Shown here one piece after another: positions 25,262-34,033 of a DNA stretch of 64,000 nt. The stretch is from Villigracilis sp900696595 (GTDB lineage Bacteria; Chloroflexota; Anaerolineae; Anaerolineales; Villigracilaceae), in assembly GCA_030263615.1 (NCBI GenBank), contig SZPH01000010.1, positions 1-64,000 on the forward strand, read 5' to 3'. The translations under genes and the position numbers were made by a program. Positions within the stretch are counted from its first letter, which is position 1. Each line of letters begins with the position of its first letter. The notes under the pieces are model-generated. The model was given only the letters and a program-made list of their open reading frames with translations. It was not told the DNA's origin and did not search any database.

Positions 25262-28200
25262 ACGCCCAGCATGACAAAGAGTTGATCGAACAGCGGTTTG
25301 ACCCATTCCGGCGGGATGCGATACTTCTGAATGAGTTTATCCACATGTTTTGCCAGTTTCAACGTCGTCTCGCGGTCGTAACGGCTGAAACGATTGTAAA
25401 TCCGTTCGGTGGCTTTGATGTATGTGTTGGCGGAGATCGAAGAGTAGCGGTAATAGTATGCGACGGATAACAGGTAATGTTCCAACGCTTCCTGCGCCCG
25501 CTTTATATCCATGGTTTTGGCGGACATCATCCGGTCGAAGATGATGGCGCCGATCAGGGCTTCGACTTGTCCCATCAGTTTGAAGTATGCATCCGTCACT
25601 TCGGCGTCCGGCATGGATTTCGGTTTTATATTGGGGCGGAATTTGTACCTGTCCGGCGTCTCGGCGAGAATTTGATTCAATTCCAGCATGGCTTTTTCGT
25701 GTTCCCGGGCGCGGAAATACAACACGGCCAGGTCCTGTTTGCTGTCCAGCCGTTCCATGAAGTAATCGTATTTTTCGGCGAGCGCGATCGCTTCCTCGTA
25801 ACGGTCAACGCCGTTCTTGAACGTTGTTTGCATGTCTTTGCGCGAAACGTTGCCCTGCGTCTGAAGCAGATACAGGGAACGATGACAGGAGCCCAGTTCG
25901 TTCAGAACATAAACATACCGAATGGTTTCCTGAACCGAATCCTTGAAGATGCGCCGAGCGCCATCCAGGTCGGAAATGGCGCTTTGGATATATTCCAGCG
26001 ACTGCTCGCGGGAGAGGCCGTAATCTTCCTTGGATTCAGACATACTGCGCCGAATCATTGCCCGTGTCAGGAGCGCCAGCCCTTTGCCGCGCTCCACAGA
26101 CATGCCGGTAAACGTATCGTATGCTTTTTCCACGTTTTCGAGCGCCTGGTAGGGATATCTGAATCTATGCAGGATGCTGGCAAGCGATATCTGGCTCATC
26201 GCCACACGATATCTGGATTGATCGTCCTGGCGTTTCTTTAGCCCCTTTTCGACGTGTAACAAAGCGGGCGGCTCGTGCCACAAGGCGGCGTGAATGCGCC
26301 CCATATTGTCGAGCGTGGTGGCTTCTTCGTCCGTCAGTTGCGCCAGTTCAAAATATTTCAAGGCTTCGGACAGTTCAATCAACGCCGCCTTGTTTTTTCC
26401 CAGATACATCCAATAGGTGTAGCCCAGGTTGTTATGCGTCCTGCCCTTGACGAAGCAAATGCGCTTTAATTCATATTCTTTCAGGCGCTTCCTTTCAGCC
26501 TCCAGTTTTTTCAAGCTGAAATATGCGAGAACGTCGAGATTGTCCTCGTAGATTTTACTGGCTTCCTTGATTTTTCCCAGGTACATCAGGGATTGCGCCT
26601 GCCAGATGCCCAGTTCCGCATAGGAGGCGCGATACAAGTTTTTATCTCTCCGATAAATCTGTTCCGCCCATACGGCTTTCTCCGCCACGCGAGTCGCCTC
26701 TTCATGCCGCCCGCGGAAGGAAAGGCGGCGGACCCACATCATGGCGCTGTCAATTCGGAATTGATCCCACAAATCGGGCATGAGCGCGGCAATGCTTTCA
26801 CGATCAAGGACGCTGCTGGCGGAATCCTCATGCCCTTTGGGGTCGGCGTTCACCGCGAATTGCGCCATTGCGTCCCGCAAGCGCATCTCGAAACCGGTCT
26901 TGACTTTTCGGAAGGCTTGATCGGCCTGTTCGAGATACCATAGGTACCCGTCTTTTGGGCTTGATCGCAACCTGTAGAACAGCGACTCGACGAGCAGATC
27001 CGAGATTGGGTCGTCCTTCCGTTCCCCGCTATCGGCGGATTGCTGTCCGCTTCCCGCTTTGAGCAAAGCGGCGATCTTTCCATCGTACCATCCTACGATT
27101 CTCTTACAATTATCCCGAACCTGGGCAGGTTTCCAAATTACCGGGTCGCAGATGGCGTACATGGCGTCGTGTAGAAAATAGGTGATGTTCTGGTCCCGTT
27201 TTCTTGAGGCGGGCGATCGTTTGGGCAGTTTTCGCGTTTTGACAAAAGGAAGGCTGGCAAAGGCGCGCAGTTCGGTTTCGAGCGGTCCGTATTCTGAAGG
27301 CTCCAGCGCCGCCAGCAGGTCCGGCGTCAACCCATTGCGCGCCAGGGCGAGATATTGCAAAATGGTGCGGGTCTCCGGGCGGCTGTGATTCATGTAGACG
27401 CCCAGCAACATCTTTCCGGTTTCAGACATATCGTCTTTTTTGTCCAACGCCTTTTGAACGTCGCTGAATTTTCCGGTCGTTAGGATGGCTTGAAGAGCGA
27501 TGTCCATTAATAGGGGATTGTATTTTGCCCCTTCGGCAAGGACTTTTTTGTTTTCGCGCGTCAGGATCTTTTTCAGGTTTGGGTAGGTCGCCTCACGAAA
27601 AGCGAAGAACCCGCTGGTTTCGTCTTCCGAGAGGAAAGACAGATCCTTGCTTTCGAAACGAATGCGCCCGAAGGACCTATCCCGATTGAAATTCGCCTCG
27701 TCTATGACCGCTTTGATGCGGGTTTCCAGGCGTTTTGCAGGCCTGCCAAAGAGCAGGATGGTCGCGTTGGAAAGGCGCGTGATTTGATTTAACAACCACC
27801 CCATTACGGAGGATGTGTCGTCCAGGTCGCCGATTTGTCCGAGCGCCGCTTCCGTTGGGTCGAGCGCGCTCTGAAGCCTTTCCACAGTATCGAACGCCCA
27901 GACAAGATGATTTTCGCGGGCAATTTTTCGGATGTCCGACGAAAACGTCCGTTCGACGATCAATCGCTGTTCCTCCAACGGGGGACCGCCCGTCCCTCCG
28001 GTGGCGAGTTTTACATATATTTTTCGTTCGGCATAATATTCTTTGAAAGCGGCTTCCGGCGTCTGCGAGAAGGATTGAATCAGCAGGCTTTCGATTCCGC
28101 GATTATTGTTGGTGTCGGGGTCGTATAGGTCCAAAATCCCCGACCACATGATTCCATTTTTCGCGCTCGGCTCGTATCCATCCGCGCTTCCTAGGCGCGT

Positions 28201-28356
28201 CCCAATATCGCGCGCCAGAAAGGTCTTTCCCGCCCCTGCGGGCGCTTTTACAAGATAAACGGTGACGCCTTTTCTCTCGTCGTCTTTTTGCGCAAGGATG
28301 CCCTTATAAATCTCATCGGCGGCGCGCCGGTTGATCCACGGAAAGGTTCGTTTCAT
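25246..28356 (-). CDS. STAND-type NTPase with TPR array
   Basis: 1036 residues. Walker A is KAPAGAGKTFLARD (about 37-50) and Walker B-like HLVWAFDTVERLQ; a winged-helix-like zone follows to about 420. From about 550 on come helical TPR-like repeats (YWMYLGKNKAALIELSEALKYFELAQL, DKLLHVEKG-type pairs). This is the layout of STAND switches, where TPRs bind the trigger or partner. Third of three NTPase genes, 2 nt after the previous stop, so one transcript. The effector domain is not obvious. Confidence 0.75.
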   Translation of the reverse strand: MKRTFPWINRRAADEIYKGILAQKDDERKGVTVYLVKAPAGAGKTFLARDIGTRLGSADGYEPSAKNGIMWSGILDLYDPDTNNNRGIESLLIQSFSQTPEAAFKEYYAERKIYVKLATGGTGGPPLEEQRLIVERTFSSDIRKIARENHLVWAFDTVERLQSALDPTEAALGQIGDLDDTSSVMGWLLNQITRLSNATILLFGRPAKRLETRIKAVIDEANFNRDRSFGRIRFESKDLSFLSEDETSGFFAFREATYPNLKKILTRENKKVLAEGAKYNPLLMDIALQAILTTGKFSDVQKALDKKDDMSETGKMLLGVYMNHSRPETRTILQYLALARNGLTPDLLAALEPSEYGPLETELRAFASLPFVKTRKLPKRSPASRKRDQNITYFLHDAMYAICDPVIWKPAQVRDNCKRIVGWYDGKIAALLKAGSGQQSADSGERKDDPISDLLVESLFYRLRSSPKDGYLWYLEQADQAFRKVKTGFEMRLRDAMAQFAVNADPKGHEDSASSVLDRESIAALMPDLWDQFRIDSAMMWVRRLSFRGRHEEATRVAEKAVWAEQIYRRDKNLYRASYAELGIWQAQSLMYLGKIKEASKIYEDNLDVLAYFSLKKLEAERKRLKEYELKRICFVKGRTHNNLGYTYWMYLGKNKAALIELSEALKYFELAQLTDEEATTLDNMGRIHAALWHEPPALLHVEKGLKKRQDDQSRYRVAMSQISLASILHRFRYPYQALENVEKAYDTFTGMSVERGKGLALLTRAMIRRSMSESKEDYGLSREQSLEYIQSAISDLDGARRIFKDSVQETIRYVYVLNELGSCHRSLYLLQTQGNVSRKDMQTTFKNGVDRYEEAIALAEKYDYFMERLDSKQDLAVLYFRAREHEKAMLELNQILAETPDRYKFRPNIKPKSMPDAEVTDAYFKLMGQVEALIGAIIFDRMMSAKTMDIKRAQEALEHYLLSVAYYYRYSSISANTYIKATERIYNRFSRYDRETTLKLAKHVDKLIQKYRIPPEWVKPLFDQLFVMLGVYPAK

Positions 28357-28358
28357 GA

Positions 28359-29597
28359 TTATGCCTCCATTTCCTCTCTATAGGTTGAAAACATGGCCGC
28401 GATCTTTTTATGATATTTTTCCCCGATCAGGGAGAGTATTTCATCTTTTAACTCCGGGTCGCCGTCGGCGCTTTCCCACTTTTGCAAGACCTGTTTCCAG
28501 TTTGCGCCGTTCCAGTGATCCCGCATGGATCGAACCCATTTGACGCAATGCGCCCCGCGCTTATCCGGGGCCTGGGCGCGGACGGTCTGCGCCTGATGAT
28601 AGACGGCGCTCACGATCAATTGAGGCAGGAATGCCGCGCTTTTTGCCTCCTCCTCAAAGTAGTCCGCCGCAATGTGTTGAATCCCGGCGAAGCGTTTGGG
28701 TTGTTTCAGGGCGTAGTCCAAAGCCAGCAGCCTCCGAACGGCGTTATCTGTAAACCGATAGGCGCCGCTGTCCGTATCGAAGCGGATGATCCAACGGCGG
28801 GTCAATTCGTTGATTTGCCCGTTGTATCTGGCGAGCAGTCCGTCATCCTCTGAATCGCCGTCGCCCCGGGATTTTTTCAAAATATACACGTTGAAAGCGG
28901 GGAAGAGACTTGCGATTTGAGCGATCTCCTCGGTTTCGGCTGGCAGGTCTTCTAAAAAGTATTTGGATGCGAACCGCGCGGCGTCCGCCTTTTTCCATGT
29001 GCGATGGGTTAAATATTCCTCCATCACTTTGGGATGGCCGAAGGTTAGGTTGTGAACTGTTTCAGCGTCCGGCTTGCCGCCTTTGAGCATATCCCGGACT
29101 TCGTCACGACTCAACGGTCCCAGTTGATAATTTTCCTGGCGGAGGCGGACGTCGTACTCCTGCCACTGGGTAAGTTCCAGTTGACTTCCGACTATGATGA
29201 GGGTATCCCCCCGTTCGACCAGCGGCAGGATAAGGTTGGTTTCAAGATCGAAGAAGTCCCTGCCGGAAGGGTCTTTCAGCAGGACGTCCATATTATCGAA
29301 AATCACCGCCTTATAAGTCTCCTTTTTTTTCTCGACGGACTTCAGGATTTTTGAGGGCAAGCCTTTAACGGCAGTCTTTCCCATATCCCACAAGCCCGCG
29401 ACGCCGATGTTTGCTTCAGCAGACAGCCGTCTTTTGACCTCCTCTAAAAAGGTGGTTTTTCCGCTACCGCGACTTCCCCAAAAGACAAGCAGAAGTGGGG
29501 ATTCACTATTTGCCATCCTGCCAAGCGCGTCGAGAACTTTGTCAGCCAAGTTCAGGCGGGATGCCATGAGCGTGTTGCTGTGCGTGGTTTTTGGCAT
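28359..29597 (-). CDS. AAA/STAND ATPase, conflict-system type
   Basis: 412 residues. Walker A GSRGSGKTTFLEEV (about 42-55), Walker B YKAVIFDNMDVLL, sensor IIVGSQLEL; a winged-helix-like part (about 245-300, ARYNGQINELTRRWIIRFD) and a helical C-terminus. Its ATG directly abuts the TAA of the upstream DUF4062 gene (TAAATG), so coupled translation is expected. No effector or sensor domain is recognised; it may be a regulatory NTPase for its neighbours. Confidence 0.7.
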   Translation of the reverse strand: MPKTTHSNTLMASRLNLADKVLDALGRMANSESPLLLVFWGSRGSGKTTFLEEVKRRLSAEANIGVAGLWDMGKTAVKGLPSKILKSVEKKKETYKAVIFDNMDVLLKDPSGRDFFDLETNLILPLVERGDTLIIVGSQLELTQWQEYDVRLRQENYQLGPLSRDEVRDMLKGGKPDAETVHNLTFGHPKVMEEYLTHRTWKKADAARFASKYFLEDLPAETEEIAQIASLFPAFNVYILKKSRGDGDSEDDGLLARYNGQINELTRRWIIRFDTDSGAYRFTDNAVRRLLALDYALKQPKRFAGIQHIAADYFEEEAKSAAFLPQLIVSAVYHQAQTVRAQAPDKRGAHCVKWVRSMRDHWNGANWKQVLQKWESADGDPELKDEILSLIGEKYHKKIAAMFSTYREEMEA

Positions 29598-31655
29598 TTA
29601 TTTATCCTCCTTGCTGGAGCGTTTGCTTTTTGGCGGGGCGATGACTGTATTGTTGTTTCCGATAATAAATGTTGAATGTGTCACATCCCCGCCGATACTT
29701 GTTGTGTTTCCGGGCTTCGTTACAAATTCAGGCTCTATAAGCTGGTAACCTTGATCATATATGCTTTTGATCCATGTCGGGTCAATTTGATTTTTTTCCT
29801 TTAATTCATCTCTCAACCGTTGAACCGCCTGTCTGACCGCTTTTTCTGAAACCCCGTCGCTCTTCGAGCCGATCCATGCGGCGCGTATCAACTCGTCCTT
29901 GGAGCATATCCGGCTGTCTGCCTCAATAAGCGTTTTAATCAACATTTTTGAACGCTTGGATAATTTAAGAGGTTGTCCGCCAAAATATGGGTCTGTTCCA
30001 TTCATCGAGAATGTTTCTTTTTTCCCGGAGGCGCCTAGAATCATTTTTTGCCCGTTTGTCCACCATTCTGAGAGCGTTTTATCCCAACTTTCCTGCGTAA
30101 TTTGGGCGGGGATTGGGTCGTTTTGGCAGTGTTCCAGGAGCAACCGATTTGCCAGCCAGATCACCGCGCGCGGCCTCTGGTCGGAGAGAGCGATGATTTC
30201 ATCGTCAATGGACCTCATTTTCCCCCTCGGTTCGCATAGAACTGCCAACGCCTGACACGGGTTAGCCCTATTGATCGAATAATAATTCAGCCTTCGCCTG
30301 ATCAACTCTTTTAAGTCCTTGTCCTCCCATTTGATTTCGCGCCAGTCGCACTTGCCGAGATACTCTTCCTGGTGCAAAAAAGCGGTTTGAAGTTCATTTG
30401 GTAGAAACAGTCGAAACCCGACTCTGTCTGCTGGCAGGGCGGCTAGGTTGGCGAGAACCCCGATGTGCTTTTGGGTGTATTCCACACTGCCGGGCTGGGC
30501 GATATCCAATAAGAACAAAGTTCTGTCGAACTTCTTTTTATCATGGAGAGATTTTCCCAGATCGCGAAAAATGGATACAGGCTCGGAAAAATCCCTGCCT
30601 CCCAATTGCCTGCCCGCCGCTTTTGACGCCAATTCTTTAAGTTGACGCGCCATGCCCAGAAGAATTTCATCCGGATCGTCCGATTTTTTCAATACCTCGC
30701 GCAAGTCGGCGGTTTCATATTCGAGCGCCAAAGTCTCCGAAGTTTCGCGGCTGGGCGCGCATCTGGAAAGAATCAATTTTTTTAACGCTGTTTTGCCGCT
30801 GCCCTCCTTCCCAAAGAAAAGCCAGTTCTTTTTTCCTTGCAGGATATCAGAGGCGATCAATGGATAACCTTTGAAAGGCACATAATATTTTTCTAGATCT
30901 TTCTCATCCTCCGCGCTGTAATGCCGGAATGGGTTGGCGCTTAAGTTTTTGTCCATCAGCCATTTTCTCATGCCGGGATGGTCGTCGGTATCCGGCGCTT
31001 GGCCAGCGCTGATTTGAGGGGGACTTATCTTGTTGGCGGCGGACGACTCGTTCGATCTCGAACGCGGGAAACTTAATTTAAGGATGATATCCAGTAAATT
31101 TTTTCGAAATAATCCTTCAAAATCTTTGGCGAGAAACTGGCGTGTAAGGGCGGGGTGTCCTCCGCTCGATTGGCAATTCTCAATGAATTTAGCGACTTTT
31201 TTAAATTGGTCTATTTCTTTCGGAGGCAGGCTTTGCAGGGAGAAATCGTCTTTCTTCTGATATACCATGATGAAGGGGAAGCCCGTTTTGTTGTTGGAAT
31301 ATTCCCGATATGCCCGTTCAAACTCCTCCTGCGTTCCGGAGCCATATTTTGCCCCAGTTGGTCGGCGGGTTCCGGGCGCAGAACCGAAGCGCTTCCAAAG
31401 AATGAAAACGAAAATATGGCTGTCCTCAATTGGGAAACGTTCCAATATGAGATTATTAGGCAGCCCCGCTTCGGGCGGGACTTGCTCCCACCCAACGGCG
31501 CGCAAGAGTGGAATAGGCAGACCTGGAACGTAGTCTTTAAACGATTGAAAAATGCCTTCGACCTCTGTGATTACCCTGTATGCAATAGCCCTTTCAGCCT
31601 CGACGTCGCCTGGCGACCCTATGAATATTCGAATGGTTTTCCTGTCGTCCGTCAT
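29598..31655 (-). CDS. DUF4062-NTPase-winged-helix protein
   Basis: 685 residues from ATG 31655 (AGAGG upstream). The N-terminal KTIRIFIGSPGDVEAER begins a DUF4062 domain (about 5-190), a TIR/SEFIR-like fold common at the N-terminus of NTPase conflict proteins. A P-loop NTPase follows (FGKEGSGKTALKKLIL), then an OmpR-type winged helix (about 560-650, ICSKDELIRAAW, AVRQAVQRLRDELKE, SIYDQGYQLI) and a tail, THSTFIIGNNNTVIAPP, with the GNNN motif seen in STAND proteins. The region is much AT-richer than its flanks (one sampled line 38% GC). A DNA-binding STAND with a TIR-like head is an unusual combination. Confidence 0.78.
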   Translation of the reverse strand: MTDDRKTIRIFIGSPGDVEAERAIAYRVITEVEGIFQSFKDYVPGLPIPLLRAVGWEQVPPEAGLPNNLILERFPIEDSHIFVFILWKRFGSAPGTRRPTGAKYGSGTQEEFERAYREYSNNKTGFPFIMVYQKKDDFSLQSLPPKEIDQFKKVAKFIENCQSSGGHPALTRQFLAKDFEGLFRKNLLDIILKLSFPRSRSNESSAANKISPPQISAGQAPDTDDHPGMRKWLMDKNLSANPFRHYSAEDEKDLEKYYVPFKGYPLIASDILQGKKNWLFFGKEGSGKTALKKLILSRCAPSRETSETLALEYETADLREVLKKSDDPDEILLGMARQLKELASKAAGRQLGGRDFSEPVSIFRDLGKSLHDKKKFDRTLFLLDIAQPGSVEYTQKHIGVLANLAALPADRVGFRLFLPNELQTAFLHQEEYLGKCDWREIKWEDKDLKELIRRRLNYYSINRANPCQALAVLCEPRGKMRSIDDEIIALSDQRPRAVIWLANRLLLEHCQNDPIPAQITQESWDKTLSEWWTNGQKMILGASGKKETFSMNGTDPYFGGQPLKLSKRSKMLIKTLIEADSRICSKDELIRAAWIGSKSDGVSEKAVRQAVQRLRDELKEKNQIDPTWIKSIYDQGYQLIEPEFVTKPGNTTSIGGDVTHSTFIIGNNNTVIAPPKSKRSSKEDK

Positions 31656-31700
31656 TTGTTTCAGCCTCTTTGTAGCGACTTGGAAATTTACAGCGGGCAA

Positions 31701-32540
31701 TTAAACCGACGCAGCCATGTTCATGTGCGGCAAAACTGCTGCAGTTTCTCTCTTTGTGCCTGTTGAGCGTAGCGAATATTGCGGCGGATTTGGCTTGTAG
31801 CCAAGGAGCAGGTCAGTTAATTCATATAGACTTGTAATTTTCTGAACCAGGGATTTCGTCTTCAATTCTTTTTTAAGCGGCGAAATCCGGTCAATCAGAT
31901 AGCCGTCCATGCCGAGTTCGATGGCGCCTTTGACGAAGCTCCAGCGGTCGTCCACAAAAACGCACTTGTCAATAGCCACATTCAGGCGCTCGACCGCGCG
32001 ATGATATATTTGAGGTTCCGGCTTTATATATGGAGTGTCGCCGGGTTCGATGTCGTAGGATAACGCTATGTAATCAAAATACTTTTCCAGGTCCAGGCGG
32101 TGGATGATCGCTTTCGCCGAAGGAAACGCGTTGGAGATAATCCCTAGTTTCAATCCAGTTGCCTTTAATGCGCGCAAGACATCGCGTGTGTCCTCGAAAC
32201 ATTCAAAAGAATTGGGATCTGAATAGATCTTCGCGCAGGTTTTGGCTAATCGCTTTTGTTCGATAATAGGAACTTGCAAGTCCGATAGCAGGGCGTTGAA
32301 GAAGTTTTCCCAATATTCGATTTCATCCTCGGGGCTGGTCACGCTTCGGATCAGCGCTTCGTCCAGCGGCTTCTGGCGTTTGCTCCATTCATTGTGAAAG
32401 GCCGTCAGGTATGCGGTGGTTGTCAGCGGCGTTTTTCGCAGAGTTCCGATTGCAGCGCATATTTTTTCCACAATCTCTATTTTTGTTCGGGTTAGAGTAT
32501 CGCCTAGATCTAGTAATACAGCCTGAATATCCGATAACAT
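31701..32540 (-). CDS. HAD-family hydrolase
   Basis: 279 residues from ATG 32540, preceded by a strong GGAGGAG. Motif I is LLDLGDTLT (Asp11), motif II IISNAFPSA, and the C-terminal motif CVFVDDRWSFVKGAIELGMDGYLI. This is the general haloacid-dehalogenase phosphatase type, substrate unknown. It lies 45 bp upstream of the DUF4062 gene in the same direction, so it is probably part of the same operon. Confidence 0.8.
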   Translation of the reverse strand: MLSDIQAVLLDLGDTLTRTKIEIVEKICAAIGTLRKTPLTTTAYLTAFHNEWSKRQKPLDEALIRSVTSPEDEIEYWENFFNALLSDLQVPIIEQKRLAKTCAKIYSDPNSFECFEDTRDVLRALKATGLKLGIISNAFPSAKAIIHRLDLEKYFDYIALSYDIEPGDTPYIKPEPQIYHRAVERLNVAIDKCVFVDDRWSFVKGAIELGMDGYLIDRISPLKKELKTKSLVQKITSLYELTDLLLGYKPNPPQYSLRSTGTKRETAAVLPHMNMAASV

Positions 32541-32670
32541 ACAAAAACTCCTCCAAAAAATGTAAAGATGATCTGTCTTATACCAGATTTTGGATGAGAG
32601 AAATTCCACAGAAATTCCACAGTTTTTGCCGGGGCGGATTTGCCTTACAACCTGCGCTGAGGACATCTTT

Positions 32671-33903
32671 TCAAGCCCGCCGGTCGCGAATCACTTCGGC
32701 AATCGCCCTTTCGATGCACTCCTCCCGGCTGGACTGGGGGAACAGGGCTTGTTGATAGTCTATCAGCCGTTCGGCAACGGCGCTATCGCCCTGCACTAAT
32801 TGGACCAATTCGATGTAGCGGCTTGCCCCGCCGCGCGGCGCATGGGGGCCTGTTTTCGGCGACTCGTCTTCCGCTCCATCCCCCGGTTTTGCCACTGCGA
32901 TTACAACCCCGATGATATTTATATTTCCATTGATCGGCATGGGTTCATATAACCCCGGCGGGTCGGTTTCTGAGATCAACAGGCGATTGGCTTTTGAAAA
33001 TCGTTTGACGACAGATTGATAGCCGGATCCAAGAGCGTCCGGACAGGAGGCGACGACAATGGCGCCGTCATCGGCGCTGTTGGTTGCGTAATATAGGACA
33101 AAATCATTATCGTTGATTGGGACGGGCTTTGCGGCGCTCATACTGTCGCCGGAAACTTTTGCCCAGATGTATGTTTTTCCCTCAGTCAACGAGAGCAGAT
33201 TATCTCCGCGCCTTAGCGAGACAATACGATGGGGTTTGCCGTCGAGGATGACTACATCAATATGCACTTTGATCCCCCGCTGTGCAAACTCGGTTTGCGT
33301 CGGCCCGTTTGGGTTGGCGTAAAAGCCGCCGTAGGCGCGCATCCAGGGCACTGTCAGGCGCGTTGTCGGGCGCGCGGCTTTTTGGCGCGCCCTGGCGGAA
33401 GGCTGCGCCTTTGCCGCTTGTTTGTCGCAACCCTTGATTTGATCGTCCAATAAGTTTTGGAGGATCAGGGCTTTCTCATCGTATTCCGTCCAATGCAGGC
33501 GAAGATGGTCTGCTGTAAGCGCTTTAAGGGCATTTTGATACTCTGGTTGAGCCTTATGCGCCTCCCCGTTCGCTTCGTGAACGCTGGCAAGCATGGCCCG
33601 CCCCACGATTCCGTTCCAAACATCCCCCTGCGCGCGAAAATACCGGCTGGCGGATTCCAGCGTCTTGACCGCCTCGCCGATCGCGCCCAACTTGTATTGT
33701 AAAACCCCGTTCATAAAAAAGCATACGCCCTCCTGTTCGCATCGGAAGCAATTGGTCTCGTCGCGGTTATCGCATTGCCGCGTCAATATCCGGCGCAGGT
33801 TTTTGATATCGTCGAAGGACGAGACGATCGAGGTCCTTACTCTTTCCATGATCGTGTCTTCGATTTTAAGCAGGCCGATTAATGTTTTGGATATGGGGGT
33901 CAT
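32671..33903 (-). CDS. TPR protein with Cys4 cluster and S24/LexA-like peptidase domain
   Basis: 410 residues from ATG 33903. A cysteine-rich patch CDNRDETNCFRCEQEGVC lies near residue 45, then two TPR-like helix pairs, a basic linker, and from about 250 an S24 fold with the catalytic-Ser motif KVSGDSMSAAKP. S24 domains self-cleave on signals in LexA/CI repressors, but no helix-turn-helix is evident here, so DNA binding may be indirect. The four Cys could bind Zn or an Fe-S cluster. Inferred as the regulator of the island. Confidence 0.7.
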   Translation of the reverse strand: MTPISKTLIGLLKIEDTIMERVRTSIVSSFDDIKNLRRILTRQCDNRDETNCFRCEQEGVCFFMNGVLQYKLGAIGEAVKTLESASRYFRAQGDVWNGIVGRAMLASVHEANGEAHKAQPEYQNALKALTADHLRLHWTEYDEKALILQNLLDDQIKGCDKQAAKAQPSARARQKAARPTTRLTVPWMRAYGGFYANPNGPTQTEFAQRGIKVHIDVVILDGKPHRIVSLRRGDNLLSLTEGKTYIWAKVSGDSMSAAKPVPINDNDFVLYYATNSADDGAIVVASCPDALGSGYQSVVKRFSKANRLLISETDPPGLYEPMPINGNINIIGVVIAVAKPGDGAEDESPKTGPHAPRGGASRYIELVQLVQGDSAVAERLIDYQQALFPQSSREECIERAIAEVIRDRRA

Positions 33904-33964
33904 GGCATACCTTGTTATAGTATTGTTCTTTGAAACCACGTCAATCGCGATGATTTTTCGCAGC

Positions 33965-34019
33965 GCTGAAAACCTTAGTTTACTTTCGCGCAGGCGCAAA
34001 CTTTAGTTTGCGGTACGAG
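33965..34019. repeat. 55-bp hairpin repeat, diverged copy
   Basis: GCTGAAAACCTTAGTTTACTTTCGCG... matches the two identical copies at 41270 and 41338 with a few changes, and the flank CCGCGC(C/T)ATG is shared with the second of them. GCAAACTTTAGTTTGC is a hairpin. It occupies the gap between the SPFH stop and the S24 gene start. Confidence 0.8.
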
Positions 34020-34033
34020 CCGCGCCATGGGGG

